DNA from: Isoetes taiwanensis
Lineage: Eukaryota > Streptophyta > Lycopodiopsida > Isoetales > Isoetaceae
Direction: 5' to 3'
NCBI GenBank assembly: GCA_021234155.1
Contig: JAJEKV010000032.1
Location: 12,098,099-12,162,098, forward strand
Length of the DNA stretch: 64,000 nt
A model generated the notes under the pieces. It saw only the letters and a list, made by a program, of their open reading frames with translations, ran no database searches and was not told the origin of the DNA. A program made the translations under genes and the position numbers. This document shows, one piece after another, positions 21,809-32,749 of the stretch (position 1 is its first letter; the number at the start of each line of letters is the position of its first letter).

Positions 21809-22254
21809 TTTTTGTTCGCCTCAAATAAGATGTCCATTAGCTTTAGCATTGGAGTGTCTTTAACAATGATTCTAGCTGGACACGCCCCACCTCTTCTTAT
21901 GTCTTGACCTTTCATTTGAAACAACATTGAATGACGACCAGCAATAAAAACGAACCTCATTTCTTTATTGCAAGCTTACTTAAATTCTTTATGGAACAAG
22001 ACCGCATAGTATCAGGATCTTTAGACAATAGATCAGCTGTCTCAAGAGTGCTAGTAGGATGTCGCTTCCCTCAACCATTGCACGTGACTTTCCTATAATT
22101 CCATTGCACAAACTCTTTAGATATACCAAAGTCTTTAGTTATCCATGTTAATCATGATTAGAAGTGGAATATAAACTAATCTAAATCCTTTTAAATTGCA
22201 TCTTCAAAAGTTGTTCTTCTTCTTCTTACTTTTTGAACTCCGTATCTCAACAAC

Positions 22255-22660
22255 TTAGCATTCTTTAGATGCAATATCCACAACCCTGATGCCATCACCT
22301 AAATTATCAATAATAACATCATTTATAGATCCTTCAGTTATGGCATTGGCATCTACGCTTCTTCTTTTTGCTAAAGACTTCTTCTTCCCCTCTTCTTGGG
22401 AACTTTGTTTGTTTTTTTTTTTTTGCATTCTCTTTGTACTTTGAGGTTTTCTCCTTCTCCCCTTCTTGAGATTTTTTTTTGTTCTTTTGTACATCATCAC
22501 TGTCTCCCCACTTCCATTTCTTCTTTTATGTATCATCTGTACCCTTCTCCTTCTCCCCTTCTTGAGCCTTTCTAACCTTCCTTTGTGCATCATCTATCCC
22601 ATTCTCCTTCTCCCCTTCTCGAGCCTTTTTAATCTTCCTGTGGATGTCGTTTGTATCTTT
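22255..22660 (-). repeat. Lysine/glutamate-rich low-complexity repeat
   Basis: On the plus strand it is a CT-rich stretch in which 'ccttctccccttcttgagc' type blocks recur three or four times at roughly 50-100 bp. On the minus strand it reads as Lys/Arg/Glu-rich peptide with shifting frames. It could be the charged tail of the degraded gene nearby. Confidence 0.55.
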
Positions 22661-23194
22661 TGAAGCATCTTTTTCTTTCCAAATAGTTTATAGAAGAAGT
22701 CTGAATACCTTTAGGTTTCCTATTTGTAAATTCTTGTATAAACTTGAGAACCTGTATCCTTTCTCGATAATTTTACACAAACTATATGAAGCCGATCCCT
22801 AAGATCATCATAGGGACACAAACAAGCTGCTTTTAAATTGTTATAGTTAGACAAGTTCCAACCATAACGTCCACAATTGACCTTGATTTCTGCGCCCATC
22901 CAACAAGCAGACCTCATTACATGTTGTATACCCATCTATGACCTTAAAAAATCATTTCTTCTGTAATAGGTCTTGCTTCATATCATACCCTTCAAAACTA
23001 ACATCTTCCAATGAAATTGCTTTGAATTTTGCATTCATATCTGTAAGAAATAAAATAAACATGGAGACAAATATCAATAAAAGTGTATAATGTCTAATGC
23101 AGAACACTACTAGACTCATTCGAAACCTCCAACTCCCAATACACATTGAAAGTGAATCACATCTAGAAAAAACAAGTGATTCAAGTACCAATTT

Positions 23195-23839
23195 CAATAT
23201 TCCAACTTATGTTGGAACTTAGGCCACAACTTTAGATTTACAAATCCTTTTAAGGCTCTAGGCCACAAATTAGACTTGAAAAAGGTGTTTGTATGAAAGC
23301 TCTCGTTTTGAAAACCTTAGAATTCCAATTTCCAACACATGTCAAAAAAACCCCATTTCAAAACTTCCACAATAAAACAAGAATCTAAGATTTACCTACC
23401 AATATCAAAACCTATATTTAAGCTTCAACTTCCAACTTATGTCGGAAGTTAGGCCAAAACTTAGAGTTGAAAAAAAAACGCTTGTCTTGAGATCTTTCAA
23501 ACCTTCATCACTAGAGCATAAAACTTCCAACATAAGTTGAAGGTGAAGCTACATCTTACTTGAAATTTCTAGAGGCTCTATAATATTTACAATTAACACT
23601 TCCATTATATGTCATTTCTTGGAAGTGACAACCTCCTCGTCAATAAAACAAAAATCTAAGATTCAGGTACCAATTTCAAAACCTATATTTAACCTTCAAC
23701 TTCCAACTCATGTTCGAAGTGAGGCCACGACTTGGGTATTGAAAAAGGTTGTTTGTCTACAAACCCACATCATTGGAGGGCCACATCTTAGACTAGAAGC
23801 TCCACAATAAAACAAGACTCTAAGATACCTCTACCAATT
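23195..23839 (+). repeat. Array of diverged units with a palindromic core, left part
   Basis: Units of about 100-240 bp contain forms of the palindrome cttccaacatatgttggaag (near 23203, 23430, 23535, 23699) and a phrase like 'aaaacctatatttaa.cttcaa'. The same units continue at 30636-31790, showing that the L1 at 23856-30619 landed inside the array. Confidence 0.75.
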
Positions 23840-23853
23840 TCAAAACCTTTATT

Positions 23854-23855
<2 letters not shown>
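23840..23855 (+). repeat. Target site duplication of the L1, left copy
   Basis: The 16-mer tcaaaacctttattta is repeated exactly at 30620-30635. Confidence 0.9.
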
Positions 23856-23892
<37 letters not shown>

Positions 23893-24097
23893 AGGTAAGA
23901 GTGTGTTTTTTTGTTATTAATAATAATAATAAAGATACAGAGAGTCCCCAGTGGGACAAATAGGAAGCATTAGGGCTATTATACGGGTTCTCTATGCATC
24001 AATGATGTGTGTACTAAGGGAAGTCCTATTTCCACAGCAGCATAATGGTAGAGAGACCCCATCTGGTCAGTTACTCCGTTTGCTTTCTCCATTAAAC

Positions 24098-27000
24098 TCA
24101 GATTGTTCCACCATTAGATCTATCATGAAAGTCTAGGTCCTCAGAGCTCATCCAATGGCACTTAAAGTAGTTATAAAATCCTTCAATCTTACCAATTCTG
24201 TCCAATCCCTTATTGTAACTCATCCCCATCTTCCTATGGTGGGACAAAGCCATTAAAGCAACTTCCTTATTGAAAAGGCTCTTAAGTTTCTCAATAGAGA
24301 TGGATTGCCCCCCCAAAGTGACATCGCACCGATGTCTCCATACAATCCAGAGAGCCACGCTAAGCAGGGAAGCATCAATACAATCTCTGTCCAAGATCAT
24401 TACAACGTTCGGCCACCCAAGTTGGTGTATATGTAGTCTCATAATAGGGCATACCCAATACCAGAATTCAATAATTTTAGGACAGAAGAAGAGATGTGAA
24501 AGAGATTCACTATCCTGGCACCCAAGAGGACATAGGTCTGTAGACACAATTCCTCTATGGACCAGCTTCACTTTAGTGTTGAGACCTCCTTGGAGAGCCT
24601 CCCATCTAAAAAATTGTATTCTCCTAGAGCATAAGGTTTTCCAGGAGTTTGCTAAGAGGAACTTAGCCGCTGATCCGTTCACTTGAAGCCTAGCCTCTGC
24701 TTTAAGAGGAGAGTCATCACAAAGGGCGCGATAGATACTTGCAACATTGTATGTCTCCTTACCTGCACAGGACCACTTTTCCTCAGGACCAATAGCCCCT
24801 GAGAGGAGCTTAACATTATCTAGAATTTTTCGTAGTATCTTTCTATCTCCCTCCCCTGCTCTTTGCACTTTGAGTCTAAATTCCATCCACGAGATCCATC
24901 TATCATGTTCCCAAAGATGCTGCAATTTTAGAATCCCATGGTCTCTCCACTTCTTAAAGATGCGAGGATGAACTAATGCCAAGGGACGGCCATTCTCTTC
25001 CCATACATGAATATTCCAGAATAAACTGGTTTTCCCAGCCTCTTGAGGTACCGCCAAGGGGGAACATACTGTTTGCACCTCCCTCCAAGCATGAAGAATA
25101 CGCCTCATGACTGGGGAAGTGCCAGGGGCCACCTTAAAGTTACAGAAAGAGGCTCCTAATTCATCCCTAGGGAGAGATGGTTTACCTTGAAGCTTGCCTG
25201 AATCAAACCCGATTAACTTAACAAATGCCAAAGCGGGGAGATGTACCCCCTTGTAAAACTCGCCAGGAACAAATCGGCGCGTGGCTTGAGCCTGCGTAAA
25301 AGGATCCTTACATCCTATCCCTCCATCCCTTTTATCTCTACATAGCTCGGACCATGCAACGTTAGCCATACCCCCCCAAATGAATTTTCTAATGATAACT
25401 CAGATTTGATTATATATTCCTTTACGGGCTACCAACACTGACGAGGAATATATGTGAGAGCTGGCCAGAACAGCATTAGCAACTGTTACTCTTCCTGCTA
25501 CAGACAATCCTTTAGAAGACCATAACCCAACCTTCTTTCTAAGTTTGTCTAAAATAGGAGCCCAAAGGCCCTTCATATTATCTGCGACAGAAAGGGGCAA
25601 ACCCAATAACTTAACTGTTTCCCCTGCAGCCACGACTGGGAAGCCCAATCCATTAGCACGAGGGTCGATATCCCCCTCTAAAGCCCATAAAACAGAACAC
25701 TTGGTGGCATTTAGCCCAATGCCTGATATAACCTCAAAAGCAATCAATAACTCACGAAAGGAATGAAAGCTACCATCGTCATACCTGAGGAACATAAAGG
25801 TGTCATCCGCATATTGCATGATTGTGAGTTTTTCTGCTTGACTCGGTATAGCCAGACCACTTATGCCCCCTTCCAAAACTTTGAGATTAACCATCCTTGT
25901 GAGAAGGTTGGCCATAATTAAAAAAAGATATGGGGCAAGCGGGCAGCCCTGCCTAATACCCTTCCTGAGATCAAAGAGACCAGAAGGCTCGCCATTAACC
26001 AAGACAGAAGCAGAGGCAAATTTGTTCATTCCCATTGAAATGTCGATAAACTGTTTATTGAATCCCATATGGCTCATCACTTCTCGCAGACCATCCCACC
26101 TAAGGGAGTCATACGCCTTTCTAAAATCCATCTTAATAAGTACACAACTTTGTCGTGTAGATCTGCACCAATGCATTCCTTCTCTAGCCGCTAGATAGTT
26201 GTCCAAAATATATCTACCTGGCAGAAAAGCTGATTGCTCCCTTCCAATAACCCTGTTTAGGATAGGCTTAAGACGGTTGGCGATGCCTTTCATGATTACC
26301 TTATATAAGACATTTGTTAGTGCAATGGGACGCCATTCCCCAAGTGATAGAGGTCTAGAAACTTTTGGGACCAAGGTGATGAATCCTGCCGCTAGAGTAG
26401 GATGTAATGAGCAAGAGGACCAAGCCCCCCAAATAGCCTTCACAAAGTCTGGTCCAAGAGCGTCCCAGAACTCCACAAAGAATTCAGGAGGGAAGCCATC
26501 AGGGCCTGGGGACTTACTAGAGGCCAGAGAGCATAGTACTTTAAATATCTCATCTTAAATTCCAAATTTGACCAAATAAAGTTTGGTTGTCATCCACAGT
26601 GATCTTATGTGCCCAATCAATCTGGGCCAACCAAAGAGAGATTTGGGATTGATAAGAGGATGGAAGATTGTCTGCTTTGAATTGAGCCTGAAAACTGTCC
26701 CGAATAAATGCCTTGATACCCCCGGGATCAGTAAGTGTGTTTTGACAATTATCCTTAATTGAAGTAATACTGTTCTCTGCTAACCTGGCCCCTGCCATTC
26801 TAAAGAAGCACTTAGAATTTTCATGGTCTGACTCCGCGTACCACTTTGTTTTGGAACGGACCGCAGCCCCCCTAGCTTCCTCCTCCTCAATAGCTTTGGC
26901 TTTTATTTCCAGTTCCTCCTCTAAGGATTGCTTGTCTCTATTATGGGGATCTAGTAACAGTTCCTGCTTGACTACCCTTAGAAGGTTATATACGGCATCT

Positions 27001-27935
27001 TTTTCTTTCTTGAATTTCAAGCACTTATCCTTCCCCCATTTCTTGATCCACATTTTCATAAGGCTAATCTTTTTAACCCACGCCTTCATGGAAGGGAGGC
27101 CTTCTGTATTAGTTAGAGAAGCCAAGAAAGTCCTAAAGGGACTGCAGAAAGCCTCCTTCCCGAGTAGAGAGGTATTAAACTTGAAAGGCACATTCCCTCC
27201 TCTTCTTTTAGTAGAGATACTCTCCAATACTAACTTTTGTGGCACATGGTCAGAATGCGAGAAAGCAAGCTCTCCTTCGACATAACATTTGTCCATGAAG
27301 GAGGCTGTCCTATTAGCCATGTAGAACCTATCTAATAGGCAATATACTCTGTCTTGCCCCTTCTGCTTATTGGACCAGGAAAATGCAGCGTTAGATGGAG
27401 GAATTAGGGAGAAGCCAACGCTGTTTAAAAGAGAGTTCCACGCAACTTCTTCCTCTTGTAGCAAATTCCTGTGCAGCCCAATTTTTTGATCCCATACATC
27501 TGTCATATTCAGATCCCCTCCAAGGATCCAATTTTCAACTCCACCACCTTGATGAGTTATCCAGAGCTCAATTTCTCTCCACATCACTGCCCTTTCAGCC
27601 GGTATATTAGAGGCATAAATGTTGATGAGCCCCCACATACAATTCTTTGTTTCAAGAATTACAACCTGCCATCTACCACACCCTCCTGCATATTGATATT
27701 TTTGGACATGTCCCTTCCACAGAATACAGGTGCCTCCTTTAGTTCCTTCAGCTGCACAACTAAAGGAGGAGTAATTACCTCCAATCCAGCTGCCAATAGA
27801 CCTGGCCTCAAAGTCTGGAAGTCTATGCTCCTGTAGAAGGATGACATCTGCCTTCATAGACCTGATAGCTGCTAACACTCGCCCACGCTTAAGAACACCC
27901 TTGATGCCACGCAAATTCCATGAGACGATAATCAT
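24098..27935 (-). pseudogene. L1 ORF2: endonuclease, reverse transcriptase, zf-RVT domain; two lesions
   Basis: Starts MIIVSWNLRG at 27935, the usual start of plant L1 endonuclease, with LLQEHRLPD, GGDLNM and SHSDH (near 27260). The reverse transcriptase follows: PGPDGFPPEFF near 26495, MDFRKAYDSLRW near 26120, GIRQGCPLAPYLF near 25955 and YADDTFMFLR near 25810. The C-terminal part has LLGLPL, SVAGRVTVANAVLASSH, GGIGCKD and a cysteine region (CPLGCQDSES, HLFFCP). One frameshift near 26555 and one in-frame TGA at 25402-25400 break it; elsewhere the roughly 1270-codon frame is open. Product: nicking and target-primed reverse transcription. Confidence 0.92.
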
Positions 27936-28042
27936 AAGTTGAAAGTTGTGGGACGTCCAACTATATCATTGCCACCATAGGCAAAACCAGTGATTCGAAG
28001 CCCCAAATTTTTGAAAAGACATTCAATGACATCTACTAGAGA

Positions 28043-28237
28043 TCATCTCACCTCCCGTGCAAAGGTTGCGGAGAATCTGGTCCGATTACTGCCCTCGAAG
28101 GTATAGCCATTAGCCCACGACCACAGACTGATAGTACCAACCATATCCGAGGAATTTGTACCTCTAATTTCCCAGCTCCCAGCATTAGAGTTCATTATGA
28201 ACTTGAAAGGTATGACCAATTCTCCCATTATCCACAT
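28043..28237 (-). other. Spacer between L1 ORF1 and ORF2 with a short ORF
   Basis: A 64-codon frame directly follows the ORF1 stop, and about 110 further bases precede the ORF2 start at 27935. It resembles nothing I know and may be untranslated. Confidence 0.35.
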
Positions 28238-30598
28238 CTAGTTTGCTTCCAGTAGCAACTCGCCCTCAACGGAGTTGCTAAAAGAGGAGGTAGAGGCTTT
28301 TTTCCTTTTCATCTCACCTAAGTTATCTAGATTCATATTTGCATCCAACTTATTTTTCTTGCCTATTAGAGCAAATGGGTTCTCTAGCATCTCCATATCA
28401 TCTACTGTATCTGTATCAGTATCTGCCCAGTTGGAGTTGCCTTTATGATTCCCCAGAGCCGATTCAAGGAGCCTTGCTCCACATGTATTCTTGGTTATCA
28501 CACCTGCGAGATCCCCCTTCCCAATAGAAGATGCCTCTGAGATATACTTAGACAAAGCTGACATTGGTTGTGGAAAGTCTGCACACTTTGAGTTCACAAT
28601 GTTATGGGAGCCTCTAGATTTCCTGGCCAGATTTCTAGCTCTTATACCATGTTTGGAGGCCACCACTTGCCATTGAGTCTCCCCACCCAAGGTGTCCGCT
28701 TTAGAGCTTGGCACATTCGGGGTCGCATTTCCAGGCACATTGGATGAAGAAGGGGTAGCGATACCTGGTTCAGGAGCGGGAGTAAATGGGGGAGTGACCG
28801 CAGCCTGTAAGGGAACATGTGTCCCTTGAGGGGCTTCCCTCTGTATATCGCCTTCAGTCATATGTACATGCTCTTTGTCATTGCCCTCGGAGGCATTTTG
28901 ATCATTGACGTTTCCATGGCTTGGTTTGACCACATCTTCTAGTTCCACATTGGGGAACATCCTCCTTATTTCCCATCCATTTAATAGTTTGAGTAAAAAC
29001 TTAAAGCAACATATTCCACTTTTCACAGTCACTCCTTTGGGGATCTGTGTGTTTGCTGTGATAGCAACACAGATTCTAGGCCCTTTGGCAATAGAGTGAG
29101 AGACATATGAGCCTAACGTGTTGGCAATAGATTTTAGGAACTCCGGGACTAATAAGTCTGGTGGTAAATATTCAATTTCAAACCAGCATGGGATTTTGAT
29201 AGCGGAAAGCTTATTAGGGAGAAAGCCTGGCGTGTAGAACTGATACAGAATGAAGCCTCCTGCAAATGGGTCTGCAGCACGGGCAACTAATCTATCCACA
29301 ACTGCTTCACTGTCAAACATGATGAGGAAAAAATTGTTACCCAGTGCCTTTAGCGATTGGTGCTGGGGCAGACCTAACCTCTTCAAGTGAGCTGATAGCC
29401 ATGAGTTCAACCTGCGCAAGTCCAGGAAGCCCCCAGTAAAGAAGCCCACTACTGAGCGCGAGATCAAACTTTCCAGATATATTTTGTGCATCTCGTGATC
29501 AATTTCAGCCACTGGGAAATTATCTTCTGTCTCCACATTAATGCCATTGACCAATCCAGGCTTAGTATATGTACTTGTTACCCCAGGGTTCTGAACAGGA
29601 CCTTTCTGTAGCGCTTGGAGAGCCTCCGTGACTCTTGTGCTTCTGTTAGTACCATGGGTTTGCTTTTGAATCCATTCCGAGAATCTCGGCTTGTTCACTA
29701 TTTTCACTGAATCCTGTCCTTTCCAAGCAGAACCCTTTGGATGAATCCCCCTATTTTGTGCAAAATTCCCTAGGCTAGCATCATTCCCGTCATTATGATG
29801 CTCTAATCCAACATTCTTTCCCCTGTTTACTGCCCTGCTTTCTAGAGATGAATAATCAACAGATTTGTCAAGATTAACTGTCTCATTGGGTGTCTGTTCC
29901 TTGGTGGACTTTTCTACATCATTTGGTGTGCCAATAACTTCCTGATTTTCAACTTCCATCTCTAACATTTCTGAGTTTTGCATTCTAGCCATTGGACTAT
30001 CTAAATGGACAGAGGGCTTACATGTAGCGCTTATTAGTTGACCCTTTTGTGCTTTCCTGGTTGACTCCATTTGAATCTTGTTATGCTGAGCTAGTATTGA
30101 GTCTACTGTTGCAGCAGATTTCTGCCTCAGCTCCAGCAGCTTGTTTTCATCTAGCTTTTTCTTTGCTTGTTGATCCAACTCCTTAGTATCCCCCTGCTGT
30201 GGTATTATCTCCACGGCATTTATGTATCGGATTGGAGCCTTGTTTGCTCCTACTGATGATTTAGGAAGGAGCTGGACCACGGATTGCTCACCTCCACCTG
30301 AGTCTTCATCAAAAATTGGGGCTTCTGCCTCCAACCCCAATACCGGTCCAGAGATTAAGGATGGACGAAGTTTCAAGGGAGTACCTACCTGCCCATAGCC
30401 AGTTCCTTCATCTGCCGTAGCAGAAGCAGCAAAACGAAATGGGGCTTTTGCCCTGGATGCCAAAATCGGCCCCTCCTGGACCCGACCAACTGGATTGAGG
30501 CCGCCAGATGCCCCCCCACGATCGATTGCAGCAGTTGCTGCTACCTCCTGAGCCGCAGCCGTCCGACCGCCCGCCTTCCTAGTCGCCACGTCACCCAT
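28238..30598 (-). CDS. L1 ORF1 protein (DUF4283-like), intact
   Basis: An uninterrupted 786-codon frame from ATG 30598. The first 330 residues are low in order: Ala/Gly-rich start, then charged. A DUF4283-like segment at about 375-545 (SVVGFFTGGFLDLRRLNSWL, GNNFFLIMFDSEAVVDRL, IPCWFEIEYLPPD) is the usual RNA-binding core of plant L1 ORF1. I see no clear CCHC zinc knuckle after it, where many plant L1 ORF1 proteins have one. The tail is rich in Ser, Pro and Asn. The protein would coat L1 RNA. The intact frame supports a young insertion. Confidence 0.85.
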   Translation of the reverse strand: MGDVATRKAGGRTAAAQEVAATAAIDRGGASGGLNPVGRVQEGPILASRAKAPFRFAASATADEGTGYGQVGTPLKLRPSLISGPVLGLEAEAPIFDEDSGGGEQSVVQLLPKSSVGANKAPIRYINAVEIIPQQGDTKELDQQAKKKLDENKLLELRQKSAATVDSILAQHNKIQMESTRKAQKGQLISATCKPSVHLDSPMARMQNSEMLEMEVENQEVIGTPNDVEKSTKEQTPNETVNLDKSVDYSSLESRAVNRGKNVGLEHHNDGNDASLGNFAQNRGIHPKGSAWKGQDSVKIVNKPRFSEWIQKQTHGTNRSTRVTEALQALQKGPVQNPGVTSTYTKPGLVNGINVETEDNFPVAEIDHEMHKIYLESLISRSVVGFFTGGFLDLRRLNSWLSAHLKRLGLPQHQSLKALGNNFFLIMFDSEAVVDRLVARAADPFAGGFILYQFYTPGFLPNKLSAIKIPCWFEIEYLPPDLLVPEFLKSIANTLGSYVSHSIAKGPRICVAITANTQIPKGVTVKSGICCFKFLLKLLNGWEIRRMFPNVELEDVVKPSHGNVNDQNASEGNDKEHVHMTEGDIQREAPQGTHVPLQAAVTPPFTPAPEPGIATPSSSNVPGNATPNVPSSKADTLGGETQWQVVASKHGIRARNLARKSRGSHNIVNSKCADFPQPMSALSKYISEASSIGKGDLAGVITKNTCGARLLESALGNHKGNSNWADTDTDTVDDMEMLENPFALIGKKNKLDANMNLDNLGEMKRKKASTSSFSNSVEGELLLEAN

Positions 30599-30619
30599 CG
30601 TTCAATCGATATGTGACTG

Positions 30620-30635
30620 TCAAAACCTTTATTTA
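30620..30635 (+). repeat. Target site duplication of the L1, right copy
   Basis: Exact match to 23840-23855. The left copy's surroundings ('aatttcaaaacc') correspond to the array phrase interrupted by the insertion. Confidence 0.9.
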
Positions 30636-31790
30636 AGCTTTAACATCCAACCTATATTGGAAGTTCGACCATAACTTAGAGTTGCCACATCTTACACTTA
30701 AAAGGGTGCTTTTCTAGAGGCCCTATTTTAAAAACCTCTACAATATTTAGAATTAAAATTTCCAACATACTTTGGAAGTGATGCCATAAACTCCTCCTCA
30801 ACAAGACAAAAATATAAGATTCAGAGACCAATTTCAAAACCTATATTTAACCTTCAACTTCCAACCCATGTTGGAAGCGATGTCACAACTAAGGGATTGA
30901 GAAAATATGCTTGTCTACAAACCCGGCATCATTGGAGGCCCACATCATAACTAAAATAGTTCATTCTAAAAACCTCTACAATATTGGAATTCCAACTTCC
31001 AACCCATGTTGGAAGAGCCTCATTTCAAAACATCCACAATAGAACAAGAGTCTAAGATTCACCTATCAATTTCAAAACCTATATTTAAGCTTCAACTTCC
31101 AACCTATGTTGGAAGTTAGTGAAGTCACATCATACACTTGACAAGGATGCTTTTCTAGAGGCCCCCAATTTAAAAACCTCTACCATATTTGAAATTCCAA
31201 ACTTCCAACATATGTTGGAAGTGATGCCACAATGTCCTACGCAATAAAACAAAAATATAAGATTTAACTACCAATTTCAAAACATATATTTAACCTTCAA
31301 CTTCCAACCCATGTTGGAAGTGTGCCACAACTTAGGAATTGAAAACAAGTGCTTGCCTATAAACCCAGCATCATAATTTAAGGCCACATCTTAGACTAGA
31401 AGCTCCCATTCTAAGAATCTATACACTATTGGAATTCCAACTTCCAACTCATGTTGGGAGTGATGCTACAACCTAACTTCAAAACCTCAACACAAAATTG
31501 AAAATGGTATTTATCTCCAAATCTTCCAACCCATATTGGAAGTGAGCCACAACTTAGCCTTGGAAGCTAGGCTTTAGCTTCACAACATGCTTCCAACGTG
31601 CATAACGTTTTAAAAGTTCTATCATTGAAACATATAAAACATCCAACGCATGTTGGAACTAAGGCCACACCTTACACTAGAAGATCCTAATGAACCTAGA
31701 GCCGTTCCTAGTACTAAGATAAGGGTTGGTTGCTTGGATGTTCTTTCAAAGTTCAATCCAACTTCCAACACATGTTGGAAGGTGATAATT
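30636..31790 (+). repeat. Array of diverged units with a palindromic core, right part
   Basis: About eleven further copies of the palindromic core occur (near 30648, 30761, 30858, 30989, 31086, 31201, 31299, 31441, 31523, 31640, 31763), roughly every 100 bp. They alternate between a form followed by 'gtgatgcca' and a form preceded by 'tatatttaa.cttcaa'. The copy at 31201-31220 is a perfect 20-bp palindrome. No coding potential. Confidence 0.8.
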
Positions 31791-31980
31791 CATTGAACCA
31801 CCTACCATTATAGACTAGAATAGAATAGAAAAATAAAAAAAGGCACATTATCTTTCAAAACATGTTAAAAACCACCCAAATCTATAATTTATTGAAATGC
31901 AAAAAAATACCTAATAAAATTGATTGCTCCATTTTAAAGCGTTGTCCTAAATTTGAATTTGAGTTAATGGTTATCTTACA

Positions 31981-32742
31981 TTATTTTTATTGGGAAATTT
32001 ACCAAAATAACCTTAATTGTTGACTTAATTCCCAAAAAGCCCTTTGTATTTTTGAAATTCCCAAAATGCCCTTAATTCTTAAGTATTTTTCCAAATAGCC
32101 CTTTGTATTTTAAAAATCAACAAAAAGCACGTATTTACAATAGAGGATCATTTTCTAAGAGGAAGTGTTTCTTGTAGATGACAATAATTTGAAAAATAAA
32201 TTTCAAAATAATTATGACACAAATATGCAACAGAAATGTCAAATAAAATTTTTGCAACTGCCTTCATTATGCCTGACATTACCACAACGCCTGCACCTGT
32301 ACATACGCTTTTCTCTATCCATGTCTTCTATCTTATCCCGTTTGCTTTTAGGCCTGCCAGGAGGATAACATGTTGCAGGAGGTAGCAATTCATTAGTTTG
32401 AAGAAGTTCAATATTTGGAGGATAGGTACGGACAACATATAAATAGCAAAATGAGCTCCACAAGTAACCTGGAAGGGTATAAAGCAGCTTCTCCACAAGA
32501 TGCCCACGAAGCTTCTCTTTCAATACGATCTTTATAAAAGCATTAAGTTAGTTGTCTTCGATCATTTCTAGTATTAGAATGATAGGCTTATCTCTAGCTT
32601 TTGGTGACTTTTAAATTCCAAGGGGCTATTTGGGAAAATACTTAAGAAATAAGGGCATTTTGGGAATTTCATAAAAACGAAGGGCTTTTGGGGAATTAAG
32701 TCAATAATTAGGGTTATTTTGGTAAATTTCCCTTATTTTTTT
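31981..32742 (-). mobile_element. Small Mutator-like element with long inverted repeats and a transposase 3' fragment
   Basis: Positions 31991-32107 and 32620-32732 are inverted copies of about 115 bp, close to 90% identical by eye, starting 'gggaaatttaccaaaataacc'. A T-rich duplication of 9-10 bp (ttattttta/t) flanks them at 31981 and 32733. The core holds the C-terminal piece of a MULE transposase on the minus strand. This looks like an internally deleted derivative of an autonomous element. Confidence 0.82.
32239..32523 (-). pseudogene. C-terminal fragment of a MULE transposase
   Basis: Ninety-four codons. The end matches the typical MULE tail: LLPPATCYPPGRPKSKRD followed by the zinc knuckle YRCRRCGNVRHNEGSCK. 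The usual GHN is RHN here. The catalytic DDE domain is missing, so it cannot act alone. Confidence 0.8.
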
Positions 32743-32749
32743 TAGCTCA

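Larger units (their letters stand above)
21136..23199 (-). other. Unassigned region with scattered minus-strand coding-like fragments
   Basis: Minus-strand pieces such as WEIMRYPPKHVQGKATSAEFK (just before a possible donor near 21678), SFEGYDMKQDLLQKK (near 22970) and MRSACWMGAEIKVNCGRYGW (near 22890) look like exons of one degraded gene read from 23100 towards 21600, but stops lie between them and I cannot name the family. Plus-strand ORFs here are shadows of Cys/Ser/Leu-rich low complexity. Confidence 0.35.
23856..30619 (-). mobile_element. Near full-length plant L1 LINE (6.8 kb)
   Basis: Minus-strand element with a long T-run at its left end (the poly(A) tail, about 23857-23890), ORF2 at 27935-24098, a spacer, and an intact ORF1 at 30598-28238. 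It is bounded by 16-bp perfect target duplications. Only about 21 bp precede the ORF1 start, so the 5' untranslated region is very short or cut. Perfect duplications and only two visible lesions in ORF2 point to a fairly recent insertion. Confidence 0.92.

Noticed and set aside
21607-21960. His-Thr repeat protein on the minus strand
   Set aside because: It is the translation of a (GT)n microsatellite.
24270-28676. Plus-strand ORFs across the second L1
   Set aside because: They are antisense shadows of L1 ORF1 and ORF2, which carry clear motifs on the minus strand.
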